Assembly: GCA_023433445.1 (NCBI GenBank) | Contig: JAEZCS010000028.1 | Location: 1 to 15,027, forward strand | Length of the DNA: 15,027 bases | Reading direction: 5' to 3' | DNA from: Pseudomonadota bacterium | Lineage (GTDB): Bacteria; Pseudomonadota; Alphaproteobacteria; Sphingomonadales; Sphingomonadaceae | Part shown: one piece after another, positions 1-7,034 of the stretch | How positions within the stretch are numbered: the first letter of the stretch is position 1 | Layout of the letters: the number at the start of each line of letters is the position of its first letter | Translations under genes and position numbers: made by a program | The notes under the pieces: model-generated | What the model saw: only the letters and a program-made list of their open reading frames with translations | What the model was told of the DNA's origin: nothing | The model's database searches: none

Positions 1-67
1 CCCCTCCCGCTTGCCCATCCAGTCATCCCGCCTACCGCTCGCCCGCCCTCTTCCCATCGTTTCTTGC

Positions 68-92
68 GGAACATCGCCACGACCGTCGGGTT
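68..92 (+). promoter_or_regulatory. Candidate EcfG (general stress sigma factor) promoter
   Basis: GGAAC at 68-72 is followed by a 16-base spacer and GGTT at 89-92. The alphaproteobacterial EcfG consensus is GGAAC-N16/17-CGTT, so this differs at one base. A transcript starting near 98-100 would have a leader of about 40 bases before the ATG at 140. The downstream gene encodes a general-stress-type protein, which fits this sigma factor. The match is seen in the sequence; its activity is inferred. Confidence 0.6.
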
Positions 93-139
93 GAGGCACC
101 ACTGCACCAAAGCAGAAAAGCGCAGGAAAGGACCCGGTC

Positions 140-667
140 ATGGTACAGGCATCAGCTATTTTCGACACACACGCAGAGGCCGCAAGGGCAGTCACGGAAC
201 TACGCACACTCGGCGTGGGCGACAGTGACCTCTCTGTCATCGCTCACCATGGCGGCACGACCACAACCACGAGCGGCGACGGCGAGATTACGGACGAGCA
301 TCACCGCAATATTCTTCGCGGCATCCTTGGCGGTGGCGCGCTGGGCGCAGGATTGGGCGTTGCCGCGCTCGCGATCCCCGGTGTCGGGCCGCTGGCGGCC
401 GCTGGCGCGATCGCCGCTGCGGCGGTGCCCGAAGCTGTCGGGATCGGCGCTGTCGTCGGTGCGATCGGCGGAACCCTCAATGAAGCCCTGACCAAGCACG
501 GTGTCAGCAAGGAAGACGCTGATTATTATGGCGGCCGCCTGAAGGACGGCGCCGTGCTCGTCACGGTCGCCGATGCCGGACTGGATGCAGACCGCGTGCG
601 CGAGATTCTGTACCGCAACGGCGGCCACAACGCGTCTCAGGCACGTAGCGTCAACGCCACCCTCTGA
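140..667 (+). CDS. General stress protein, YflT-like N-terminus with glycine-rich core
   Basis: This 175-residue protein probably belongs to the family annotated as general stress protein or YflT-like (heat-induced) domain protein; its biochemical role is unknown. Residues 1-40 have the beta-alpha look of a small ferredoxin-like domain (AIFDTHAEAARAVTELRTLG). Residues about 60-112 are a Gly/Ala-rich hydrophobic stretch that could insert in or lie against a membrane. Residues about 118-165 contain the recurring GVSKEDADYYGGRLKDGAVL motif and end with a conserved-looking YRNGG. The start is supported by AAGGA at 128-132, 7 bases before the ATG. The gene stands alone and converges on the CNNM gene. 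A candidate EcfG promoter lies upstream, so induction by general stress is likely. The family name is moderately secure; the function is not known. Confidence 0.8.
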   Translation: MVQASAIFDTHAEAARAVTELRTLGVGDSDLSVIAHHGGTTTTTSGDGEITDEHHRNILRGILGGGALGAGLGVAALAIPGVGPLAAAGAIAAAAVPEAVGIGAVVGAIGGTLNEALTKHGVSKEDADYYGGRLKDGAVLVTVADAGLDADRVREILYRNGGHNASQARSVNATL

Positions 668-674
668 AACGATG

Positions 675-703
675 GGAGCCGGGAAGCATCGCTCTCCGGC
701 TCC
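675..703. terminator. Stem-loop between convergent genes
   Basis: GGAGCCGG at 675-682 and CCGGCTCC at 696-703 form a perfect 8-base-pair stem with a 13-base loop, starting 8 bases after the stop codon of the stress gene. It lies between two convergent genes and could serve either direction. No T-run follows on either strand, so it would be a weak or non-canonical terminator, or an RNA-end stabiliser. Confidence 0.4.
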
Positions 704-770
704 TGATCATCCTTTGGCCGTTGGGGATCTGTCCGACGCCCCGTTCGCAGATCATCCGACCGATTCGGTT

Positions 771-2087
771 CTATTGCGCCGCCACCAGCAGCTTGTCGAT
801 CTTTCGCCCATCCATGTCGACGATCTCGAACCGCCATCCCTGATCGTCGATGAAGTCGCCCACTTCGGGCAGGCGTTTGAGCAGCCACAGCGCATGGCCA
901 GCCACCGTCGCATAATCGCGATGTTCGGGCAGGGTGATGCCGATCCGATCGGCCAGCAGGTCCACCGACATCTGCCCGGACACCAGCAGGCTGCCGTCCT
1001 CCCGTTCGACGACATCGGGTTCGTCATGCAGGTCACGATCGGATGCAAAGGCACCCGCAATCGCGGACAGCAGATCGGCAGGGGTCGCGATGCCCTCGAA
1101 ATGCCCATATTCGTCGTGCACCATCACCATGGGCACGTCCGCTCGGCGCAGCACTTCCAGGGCGTCCATGGCGTCGACCTGATCGGGGACGACCTCGACC
1201 CGGCGCATCAGCGATCCGACGTCCAGCCGCTCTCCCCGGAACAGCGCCGTCATGATGTCGCGCGCCTGTACCACGCCGATAATATCCTCGACCGAGCCGC
1301 GCCCGACGGGGAGCCGCGTGTGCGGGGTCTGCAGCAGCCTTGCGCGAATGGCTTCATCATCCGCGCTGACGTCGATCCAATCCACATCCATCCGCGGCGT
1401 CATGACTTCGCGCACGGGCCGGTCGGCCAGCCGCACCACGCCTGAAATGATGGCGCGCTCGCTTTCCTCGATCAAGCCGGAGCGGCTCGCTTCGGCCACG
1501 ATCAGGTGCAGCTCTTCGGCCGTCACATGATGTTCCGACTCACGGGTCATCCTCAGCAGGCGGAAGATGAGCGCGCTCGATCCGTCCAGCACCCACACGA
1601 TGGGCGCGGTGATCTTCGACAGCCAGAGCATCGGCGTCGCGACGATGATCGCAATCGGCTCGGGCGCCCGCAGCGCAAACTGCTTGGGCACCAGTTCGCC
1701 GATGATCAGCGACGCGTAGGTCGTCAGGCCGATGACGATCGCAAAGCCCAGATTATCGGCGATGCCCGGCGACACGCCCAGCAGCCGCAACCGCTCGCCC
1801 ACCGGTCCGCCCAGGCTCGCGCCGGAATAGGCGCCCGCCACGATGCCGATCAGGGTGATGCCGATCTGGACGGTGGACAGGAACTTACCCGGATCGCTCG
1901 CCAGCAAAAGGGCTGTGCGCGCACCGAACCGCCCTGCCTTTTCCATCGCCTGCAGACGTGGACGGCGGGCCGATACGATCGCCAGCTCCGACATGGCGAA
2001 GACGCCATTGAGCGCAACCAGCGCCAGAATGATGACGATGTCTACCCAGGGAAAGGGCGTCGGAGCGTGCGGGGGGATCGTGGCCAT
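771..2087 (-). CDS. CNNM/CorC-family membrane protein with CBS domains (hemolysin-like)
   Basis: This 438-residue inner-membrane protein has the standard three-part layout of the CNNM/HlyC-CorC family. Residues about 12-185 form a CNNM (DUF21) transmembrane domain including the typical LNGVFAMSELA stretch (26-36) and ELVPKQFALR (131-140). Residues about 205-335 hold a pair of CBS domains beginning after the MTPR motif (229-232), which usually bind adenine nucleotides. Residues about 345-430 are the CorC/HlyC C-terminal domain with GDFIDDQGWRFEI. Family members are linked to magnesium or cobalt efflux and metal homeostasis; the name hemolysin is historical. Length is normal for the family. No clear Shine-Dalgarno sequence precedes the ATG at 2087, but a sigma-70-like promoter is visible upstream. 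The substrate cannot be read from the sequence. Confidence 0.93.
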   Translation of the reverse strand: MATIPPHAPTPFPWVDIVIILALVALNGVFAMSELAIVSARRPRLQAMEKAGRFGARTALLLASDPGKFLSTVQIGITLIGIVAGAYSGASLGGPVGERLRLLGVSPGIADNLGFAIVIGLTTYASLIIGELVPKQFALRAPEPIAIIVATPMLWLSKITAPIVWVLDGSSALIFRLLRMTRESEHHVTAEELHLIVAEASRSGLIEESERAIISGVVRLADRPVREVMTPRMDVDWIDVSADDEAIRARLLQTPHTRLPVGRGSVEDIIGVVQARDIMTALFRGERLDVGSLMRRVEVVPDQVDAMDALEVLRRADVPMVMVHDEYGHFEGIATPADLLSAIAGAFASDRDLHDEPDVVEREDGSLLVSGQMSVDLLADRIGITLPEHRDYATVAGHALWLLKRLPEVGDFIDDQGWRFEIVDMDGRKIDKLLVAAQ

Positions 2088-2103
2088 GGTGGTCAGCTAC
2101 GCC

Positions 2104-2132
2104 CTATAACCTTGTTTCTTACAATTTCACAA
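2104..2132 (-). promoter_or_regulatory. Sigma-70-like promoter for the CNNM gene
   Basis: On the minus strand, TTGTGA (2132-2127) and TTATAG (2109-2104) are separated by exactly 17 bases in a locally AT-rich stretch. Transcription would start near 2097, giving a leader of about 10 bases before the ATG at 2087. It lies in the divergent spacer shared with the OmpA-like gene. Predicted from sequence only. Confidence 0.5.
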
Positions 2133-2239
2133 CCGCCGCATCACCTTGGGTTCAGTTCGCTGGTGGAACAAAACAGCCGGTTCAATGATTGGGGCCTGCA
2201 CGCGCTTTCGGGTGCGAGATAAATAAGGGAACTGGATCT

Positions 2240-2920
2240 ATGCGGATTTCTCATCGCATTTTAGGGACGGCGGGACTTGCCGCCATGCTCGCCACCGCCG
2301 CTTGCACGACTGATCCCAACACCGGTCAGCGGCAGATTTCGAAGGCGGCGATCGGCGGCATCGGCGGCGCGCTGGGCGGCTATCTGCTGGGCGACCTGGT
2401 CGGCGGCAAGCGCGATCGCACTGAGAAAATTCTGGGCGCAGGCATCGGCGCGGTCGCAGGCGCTGGCATCGGCGCGTACATGGATGCGCAGGAACGCAAG
2501 CTGCGCGAACAAACCGCCGGCAGCGGCGTGGACGTGATTCGCGACGGCGACAATCTGGTGCTGCGCATGCCCTCGGGCATCACCTTCACCACCGACAGCG
2601 CCGCCGTCCAGCCGCAGTTCCGCCCGACGCTGGACGAAGTATCGTCTGTGCTCGCGCAATATCCCAAAACCTATATCGACGTATACGGCCACACCGACAG
2701 CGACGGCTCCGATGCCTATAACCAGACGCTGTCGGAACGCCGCGCCCAGTCGGTCGCCGACTATCTGACCAGCCGTGGCGTACAATCGGCCCGCATCGCG
2801 ACGCGCGGCTTTGGTGAAACCCAGCCCATCGCGTCCAATGCCACGGCTGAGGGCAAGGCCAGCAACCGCCGCGTCGAGATCAAGGTCGCGCCGGTGACGG
2901 AAAGCGACCTCCGGGCCTGA
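2240..2920 (+). CDS. OmpA-family lipoprotein with glycine zipper (YiaD-like)
   Basis: This 226-residue outer-membrane lipoprotein is predicted to anchor the envelope to peptidoglycan. A lipoprotein signal ends at Cys22 (LATAAC at 17-22). Residues about 37-82 form a glycine-zipper segment rich in GxxxG spacing (IGGIGGALGG, GAGIGAVAGAG). Residues about 112-220 are an OmpA C-terminal domain with GHTDSDGSDAYNQTLSERRA and the NRRVEI motif that binds diaminopimelate-type peptidoglycan. The chosen ATG at 2240 has AAGGGA at 2225-2230, 9 bases upstream, and gives a proper signal peptide; an in-frame start at 2189 would add 17 residues without one. The gene is single and ends at a strong terminator. 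Glycine-zipper OmpA lipoproteins resemble E. coli YiaD in architecture. Confidence 0.93.
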   Translation: MRISHRILGTAGLAAMLATAACTTDPNTGQRQISKAAIGGIGGALGGYLLGDLVGGKRDRTEKILGAGIGAVAGAGIGAYMDAQERKLREQTAGSGVDVIRDGDNLVLRMPSGITFTTDSAAVQPQFRPTLDEVSSVLAQYPKTYIDVYGHTDSDGSDAYNQTLSERRAQSVADYLTSRGVQSARIATRGFGETQPIASNATAEGKASNRRVEIKVAPVTESDLRA

Positions 2921-2940
2921 AGCCTGACGCCATGACCAAC

Positions 2941-2977
2941 AAAGCCGGGACGCGCCGCAAGCGCTCCCGGCTTTTTT
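2941..2977 (+). terminator. Rho-independent terminator of the OmpA-like gene
   Basis: AAAGCCGGGA (2941-2950) pairs perfectly with TCCCGGCTTT (2965-2974) across a 14-base loop that can itself pair further (GCG with CGC). The stem runs into six T residues (2972-2977). It begins 20 bases after the stop codon at 2920. This is the clearest intrinsic terminator in the window. Confidence 0.9.
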
Positions 2978-3078
2978 GTTGGGTGCGATGATCGGCTACG
3001 ACGATGCTGGAAGAGCCCCCCCCAGACCGACGCAAAACATGCCTGAATGCAGACGCGACCGCGCCCGGCCGTCCTGCT

Positions 3079-3696
3079 CTAAAAACTCGCTTTCAGCCCA
3101 TCGATCACGAACTGCGCAGCCAGCGCCGCCAGCAGCACGCCCAGCAACCGAGTAATCACCGCCTCGATCTTGCTGCCCAGCCGCGCCATGATCGGCCCTG
3201 CCGCCAGCAATGAACCCAGCATCAACGCCAGCGTCACGACAACCGCGCCCACGACCACCAGCCGCTCCGTTATGCCATCGGCCTGCGACATCAGCAGCAT
3301 CACCGTCGCGATCGATCCCGGCCCGGCGATCATCGGCATCGCCATCGGGAATACCGACACATCCTCGACTTCCGGGGTTTCGGCGATCTTGTGCGCGCGG
3401 TCTTCACGCCGCTGCGTGCGCTTTTCGAACACCATGTCCATCGCGATGATGAACAGCGTGATCCCGCCCGCGATTCGGAAGCTGTCGAGCGCAATGCCAA
3501 GCACGCCCAGCAATTGCTTGCCCCACAGCGCGAAGATCAGCAGGATCACCGCTGCGATGCCCACCGCGCGGATGGCCATCGCCCGCCGTTGCGCATGGCT
3601 CGCGCCGGTGGTCAGGCTGGCATAGATCGGCGCGCAGCCGGGCGGATCGATGACCACGAACAATGTGACGAATGCGGAGATGAACAGCTCGATCAT
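3079..3696 (-). CDS. MarC-family integral membrane protein
   Basis: This 205-residue inner-membrane protein belongs to the MarC/UPF0056 family, which has about six transmembrane segments and no settled transport substrate. E. coli MarC was once linked to antibiotic resistance, a claim later questioned. Visible family marks are DPPGCAPIYASLT near the N-terminus (17-29) and the related FPMAMPMIAGPGSIAT (116-131) opening the second half, consistent with an internal duplication. A charged loop (about 90-112) joins the two halves. Length is normal. The ATG overlaps the stop codon of the upstream SnoaL-like gene by 4 bases (ATGA, 3693-3696), making this the last gene of a tightly coupled operon. 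No good terminator was seen after it. Confidence 0.93.
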   Translation of the reverse strand: MIELFISAFVTLFVVIDPPGCAPIYASLTTGASHAQRRAMAIRAVGIAAVILLIFALWGKQLLGVLGIALDSFRIAGGITLFIIAMDMVFEKRTQRREDRAHKIAETPEVEDVSVFPMAMPMIAGPGSIATVMLLMSQADGITERLVVVGAVVVTLALMLGSLLAAGPIMARLGSKIEAVITRLLGVLLAALAAQFVIDGLKASF

Positions 3697-4343
3697 GCGC
3701 CCGGCGCCCCCACCCGATCGTCGATCACCACCTCATAGTCCACCCCGTTCCAGATGCGCACCATGACCTGCCGCCCGCCATCGGGCGCGACCTCCGCGTT
3801 CCAGATCAGGCTTTCATCGGCAGGCGGCAGCGCCGATTTCGTCGCGGCCCCGGCCGGCTCAGGCGCTTTGCCCCACTTGCAGGTCGCGACCTTGCCCACC
3901 AGGAACTCCGGCGCAGGCCGTGGGGCGCCAAGCGTATCGCGATGGTCGAGCATCCATTTCCACGCGCCCCGCTTGTCCCGCCGCCAGATCGTCGTGAAAT
4001 AGCCGACCGTTCCATCCGGCCGCTGCCAATTGCCCGTGCTCGCCGCCATATTGCCGTCGCACGACACATGGATGAAGGACGGCGTCCAACTTATCGGCTG
4101 GGGCGGGTCGGCCCGGCCCTTCAGCCATTGTTTCGCCAGCACCCGCTGCGGCACGAACATCACCGCGTCATCGGCGGCGGTCGCGCGAAAGGCGGTCCAC
4201 TGCCCCTTGTCCCGCGCCAGGCGGTTGAAGGCGAGTTCAGCGGCGAAGACGGAACTGGGATCGGGCTGATGCCGCATCGGTGGCCGCGCCGCGACCAGCC
4301 CCGTCAGGCAAGCCGCTATCAGTACGGCCCGCCCTGCCTTCAC
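3693..4343 (-). CDS. SnoaL-like (NTF2-fold) exported protein of unknown function
   Basis: This 216-residue protein has an N-terminal hydrophobic segment (VLIAACLTGLVAA, 7-19) that looks like a short signal peptide or membrane anchor. Cys12 is preceded by IAA, a lipobox-like context, but the segment before it is very short for a lipoprotein. Residues about 32-137 resemble the SnoaL-like/DUF4440 cone-shaped fold (FAAELAFNRLARDKG, then STGNWQRPDGTVGYFTTIWRR). Residues after about 140 are not recognised. A GTG start at 4343 is chosen because it overlaps the folD stop as GTGA (4340-4343) and follows GGAGG at 4348-4352; the frame stays open further upstream but there runs inside folD. Its stop overlaps the MarC start. 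No catalytic residues can be assigned, so the function is unknown. Confidence 0.82.
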   Translation of the reverse strand: MKAGRAVLIAACLTGLVAARPPMRHQPDPSSVFAAELAFNRLARDKGQWTAFRATAADDAVMFVPQRVLAKQWLKGRADPPQPISWTPSFIHVSCDGNMAASTGNWQRPDGTVGYFTTIWRRDKRGAWKWMLDHRDTLGAPRPAPEFLVGKVATCKWGKAPEPAGAATKSALPPADESLIWNAEVAPDGGRQVMVRIWNGVDYEVVIDDRVGAPGA

Positions 4344-5233
4344 AGCCCCTCCGGTTTCGCCAGCCCCGCGCGGGCATGGGCCGCGACCAGCGTGTTGCGC
4401 AGCAGCACCGCGATCGTCATCGGCCCGACACCGCCCGGCACCGGTGTGATCGCCCGCACATGGGCCAGCGCCTCGGCCGTCGCGACGTCGCCCACGATCC
4501 GGCTCTTGCCGTCCTCCGTGTCCGTCACGCGGTTGATGCCGACGTCGATCACGGTCGCACCCGGCTTGATCCACTCGCCCTTCACCATTTCGGCGCGGCC
4601 CACCGCCGCCACCACGATATCGGCGCGATGCACGACCGAAGCCAGGTCCCGCGTGCGGCTGTGCGCGATCGTGACGGTGCAATTTTCGGCCAGCAGCAGC
4701 TGCGCCATCGGCTTGCCGACGATGTTGGACCGTCCCACGACCACCGCCTCCATGCCCGACAGGTCGCCCAGCTCATCCTTCAGCAGCATGATGCAGCCCA
4801 GCGGCGTGCAGGGCACCAGCGCCTCCTGCCCCGTCGCCAGCCGCCCGCTATTGACGACATGGAAGCCGTCCACATCCTTGGCCGGGTCGATCGTCCCGAT
4901 GACCGCCGCCTCGTCGATATGGCCGGGCAGCGGCAGCTGGACGAGGATGCCGTCCACCCGCTCATCGGCGTTCAATTCCTCTACCAGGTCGAGCAATTCT
5001 TCCTCGCCGATGCTGGCGGGCAGCTTGAACTCCAGGCTTTCCATGCCCGCCTCGACCGTCATCTTGCCCTTGTTGCGGACATAGACGGAACTGGCCGGGT
5101 CCTCGCCCACCAGCACGACCGCCAGCCCCGGCTTGCGTCCGGTGCGCTCGACAAACGCCGCCACGCCATCAGCCACCTGTCCGCGCAGCGTGGCGGCGAA
5201 GGCCTTTCCGTCGATGATCTTGCCGATGGTCAT
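4340..5233 (-). CDS. folD: Bifunctional methylene-tetrahydrofolate dehydrogenase/cyclohydrolase FolD
   Basis: FolD oxidises 5,10-methylene-tetrahydrofolate with NADP and hydrolyses the product to 10-formyl-tetrahydrofolate, supplying one-carbon units for purines and initiator tRNA. The 297-residue length is typical. Active-site residues match E. coli with a one-residue offset: Tyr51 and Lys55 in YVRNK, Gln99 in VQLPLPG, and Asp122 in KDVDGFH. PCTPLG (141-146), the dinucleotide-binding VVGRSNIVGKP (165-175) and the C-terminal TPVPGGVGPMT signature are all present. The gene overlaps the upstream DUF167 gene as ATGA (5230-5233) and the downstream SnoaL-like gene as GTGA. PurN in this window consumes its product, though it sits in a different operon. 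Confidence 0.98.
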   Translation of the reverse strand: MTIGKIIDGKAFAATLRGQVADGVAAFVERTGRKPGLAVVLVGEDPASSVYVRNKGKMTVEAGMESLEFKLPASIGEEELLDLVEELNADERVDGILVQLPLPGHIDEAAVIGTIDPAKDVDGFHVVNSGRLATGQEALVPCTPLGCIMLLKDELGDLSGMEAVVVGRSNIVGKPMAQLLLAENCTVTIAHSRTRDLASVVHRADIVVAAVGRAEMVKGEWIKPGATVIDVGINRVTDTEDGKSRIVGDVATAEALAHVRAITPVPGGVGPMTIAVLLRNTLVAAHARAGLAKPEGL

Positions 5234-5553
5234 GCTGCCTCAACCCATTCCCTGATGATGGCGGACAGCCGCGCCAACGCGTCGGCACCGCCCTTGATCC
5301 GCAGCCGCTTTAGCCGGTTGGTGTCACCCGATTCCAGCGAAATCGCGCTCCGTGGCCAATCCATTGCCTTGGCGAGCAACGCCACCAGCGCCGCATTCGC
5401 CTTGCCCTTTTCCGCGACGGCGCGAACACGCGCGCTCAGCCACTGCGCGCCTTTCTCATCCGTCCAGCAGCCGCCAATCTCTTCACGCGCCGCGCCCGGC
5501 GTCAACCGGACGGATAGCAGCAGGTCGTCGCCGTCCTGCCTCCAGACGCTCAC
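5230..5553 (-). CDS. DUF167 family protein (YggU-like)
   Basis: This 107-residue protein belongs to the DUF167/UPF0235 family of small conserved proteins whose role is not established. Family marks are VRLTPGA (15-21), AVAEKGKANAALVALLAK (about 45-62) and SGDTNRLKRLRI (about 75-86). The GTG start at 5553 overlaps the YggT stop as GTGA (5550-5553), and the stop overlaps the folD ATG. Pairing with yggT is common across proteobacteria, which supports both calls. Length is normal. Confidence 0.92.
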   Translation of the reverse strand: MSVWRQDGDDLLLSVRLTPGAAREEIGGCWTDEKGAQWLSARVRAVAEKGKANAALVALLAKAMDWPRSAISLESGDTNRLKRLRIKGGADALARLSAIIREWVEAA

Positions 5554-5840
5554 ACCAGCCCGAAGATCGGCGGCAATATGGCCTGGCGGATGATGAGGAT
5601 GGCGAGCAGCACGACCATCGGCGACAGGTCGAGCGCGCCCAGATCCGGCATCACCCGTCGGATGGGATTATAGATCGGCGCCGTCATCCGGTCGAGCGCC
5701 ACGATGATCGTGCGCACGATGTCGCTGGACGTGTTGATGACATTGAAGGCGATCAACCAGCTCATGATCGCCTGGATGATGATGATCCACCACAGCACAT
5801 CGAGCAGGATGACGATGATCTGATAAAGCGCGTAGGCCAT
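5550..5840 (-). CDS. YggT family membrane protein
   Basis: This 96-residue protein has two hydrophobic helices (about 6-30 and 72-94) separated by the family signature TAPIYNPIRRVMP (53-65) followed by LDLSPMV. YggT proteins are small inner-membrane proteins, connected in some studies to osmotic or ion tolerance and near cell-division genes in Gram-positive relatives (YlmG); no precise activity is known. The ATG at 5840 follows GGAG by about 8 bases. It is the first gene of the chain that continues with the DUF167 gene, folD, the SnoaL-like gene and marC. The promoter must lie in 5841-5990, but I see no convincing -35/-10 pair there. Confidence 0.94.
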   Translation of the reverse strand: MAYALYQIIVILLDVLWWIIIIQAIMSWLIAFNVINTSSDIVRTIIVALDRMTAPIYNPIRRVMPDLGALDLSPMVVLLAILIIRQAILPPIFGLV

Positions 5841-5992
5841 GTGGTCTCCAAATTGACTGCCGCTGCTCTAGCCGAGCGGGGCAGGCCGCGACAAGAGTTT
5901 GCGCGGGATTAGAAAGGCTTTCTCCCGCCGCAAGCAGCGCTGCCCCCTGCTTCGCCACGCCACCCTATCGCCACCCCCTTCGCCCCTCACTT

Positions 5993-6091
5993 CGTCATCC
6001 CAGCGACCCGAAGGGCGGCGTTAGCCAACGCTGGGATCTCAGGAGAGGAAGCGCGACCCCGCCCGAGCCCCCAGCTTCCGCTGGGATGACG
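5993..6091. repeat. Extragenic palindromic repeat (two-hairpin unit)
   Basis: The outer arms CGTCATCCCAGCG (5993-6005) and CGCTGGGATGACG (6079-6091) are a perfect 13-base inverted repeat. Inside, ATCCCAGCG (5997-6005) also pairs perfectly with CGCTGGGAT (6029-6037), and CCCAGC (6070-6075) pairs with GCTGGG (6080-6085) around a TTCC loop. The unit can therefore fold either as two local hairpins or as one long cruciform. GTCATCCC...GGGATGAC palindromes of this sort are frequent between genes in sphingomonads and other alphaproteobacteria. It lies between the ends of argB (6111) and the yggT start (5840), both on the minus strand, and may end or stabilise the argB transcript. The rest of 5841-6110 holds nothing else I recognise. 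Confidence 0.75.
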
Positions 6092-6110
6092 GACAAGAGC
6101 CGGGCGACGA

Positions 6111-7016
6111 TTACCGGCGCACCAAAGTCCCCGCACCGCGCTTGGTAAATATCTCCAGCAGCATGGCATGCGGCACCCGCCCGTCCAGGATCACGGCGGC
6201 GTCCACGCCGCCTTCGACCGCCTTCACGCAGGTCTCCAGCTTCGGGATCATGCCCCCGCTGATCGTGCCATCCTCCTGCAATATCTTGATCGCCGCGGGA
6301 TCAAGGTCGGTCAGCAACTGCCCCTGCTTGTCCAGCACGCCCGCTACATCGGTCAGCAGGAAAAAGCGCGAAGCCTGAAGCTCCGCCGCGATCGCGCCCG
6401 CCATCGTATCGGCATTCACATTATAAGTGTGCCCGTCCGCGCCGATGCCCACCGGCGCGATCACCGGGATGATGCCGCTCTGCGTCAGCGTGTCGAGGAT
6501 CGACCGGTCGACCTTCACAGGATCACCGACAAAGCCGAGGTCGACATTGCGCTCGATGCCCGAATTGGGATCGGGCGCACGGGTATCGCCCACCTTTTCG
6601 CACAGGACGAGCCCGCCATCCTTGCCCGAAATGCCGACCGCCTTGCCGCCCGCGCCGGAAATCCAGCCGACGATTTCCTTGTTGATGGATCCCGCCAGCA
6701 CCATTTCGGCGATCTGCGCGGTTTCCTTGTTCGTGACGCGCAGGCCGTTCACGAAATGCGATTCGACGCCCAGCTTCTTGAGCATCGCGCCGATCTGCGG
6801 CCCGCCGCCATGGACGACGACGACATTGATGCCGACCGCCTTCATCAGCACCACGTCCTCGGCGAAATCGCGCGCTGCTTCGGGATCGCCCATCGCATGG
6901 CCGCCATATTTCACGACGAAAGTCTGCCCCGCATATCGCTGCATATAGGGCAGCGCCTCCACAAGCGTTTCGGCCTTGGCGAGGAGAGCGGGATCGGGAG
7001 CGTGCTTGCTGTTCAT
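6111..7016 (-). CDS. argB: Acetylglutamate kinase ArgB
   Basis: ArgB phosphorylates N-acetyl-L-glutamate with ATP, the second step of arginine synthesis, in the cytoplasm. The 301-residue length is normal. Seen are VVKYGGHAM with Lys36, VVVHGGGPQIG (66-76), the substrate-binding Arg93 in GLRVT, NVNADTMAGAIAAEL, LTDVAGVLD and GGMIPKLE. The N-terminal helix segment EALPYMQRYAG and the C-terminal PHAMLLEIFTKRGAGTLV match the features of hexameric, arginine-inhibited acetylglutamate kinases, so end-product inhibition is likely. The ATG at 7016 is preferred over an in-frame start at 7079, which would add 21 residues absent from the family and lies upstream of a good promoter. It follows ppx in the same direction but is separated from it by 147 bases. 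Confidence 0.97.
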   Translation of the reverse strand: MNSKHAPDPALLAKAETLVEALPYMQRYAGQTFVVKYGGHAMGDPEAARDFAEDVVLMKAVGINVVVVHGGGPQIGAMLKKLGVESHFVNGLRVTNKETAQIAEMVLAGSINKEIVGWISGAGGKAVGISGKDGGLVLCEKVGDTRAPDPNSGIERNVDLGFVGDPVKVDRSILDTLTQSGIIPVIAPVGIGADGHTYNVNADTMAGAIAAELQASRFFLLTDVAGVLDKQGQLLTDLDPAAIKILQEDGTISGGMIPKLETCVKAVEGGVDAAVILDGRVPHAMLLEIFTKRGAGTLVRR

Positions 7017-7034
7017 GTGCGCGCGCAATAGGGC

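Noticed and set aside
1..60. CCCCTCCCGCT at the window start as half of an extragenic palindrome
   Set aside because: It shares 11 bases with the purM-purN repeat (13950-13960), but no partner arm is seen and the start is cut off, so it cannot be supported.
573..1445. Plus-strand open frame of 290 codons overlapping the stress gene end and opposite the CNNM gene
   Set aside because: It starts inside the stress gene in another frame and runs antisense to conserved CBS and CorC domains, with no ribosome binding site or domain.
2165..2190. GGAAC and GGTT near 2165-2182 as a second EcfG promoter for the OmpA-like gene
   Set aside because: The two elements are only 9 bases apart, far short of the 16-17 required.
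2189..2239. Upstream in-frame start for the OmpA-like lipoprotein
   Set aside because: The extra 17 residues would destroy the lipoprotein signal peptide, and the ATG at 2240 has a good Shine-Dalgarno sequence.
4344..4682. Upstream extension of the SnoaL-like frame
   Set aside because: That part lies entirely within folD in another frame and is Gly/Arg-rich without a fold; the GTG at 4343 with GGAGG upstream is the better start.
4280..5593. Plus-strand open frame of 437 codons opposite folD and the DUF167 gene
   Set aside because: Its translation is dominated by Arg, His, Asp and Gln without any fold signature; the minus strand encodes full-length FolD with intact active-site residues.
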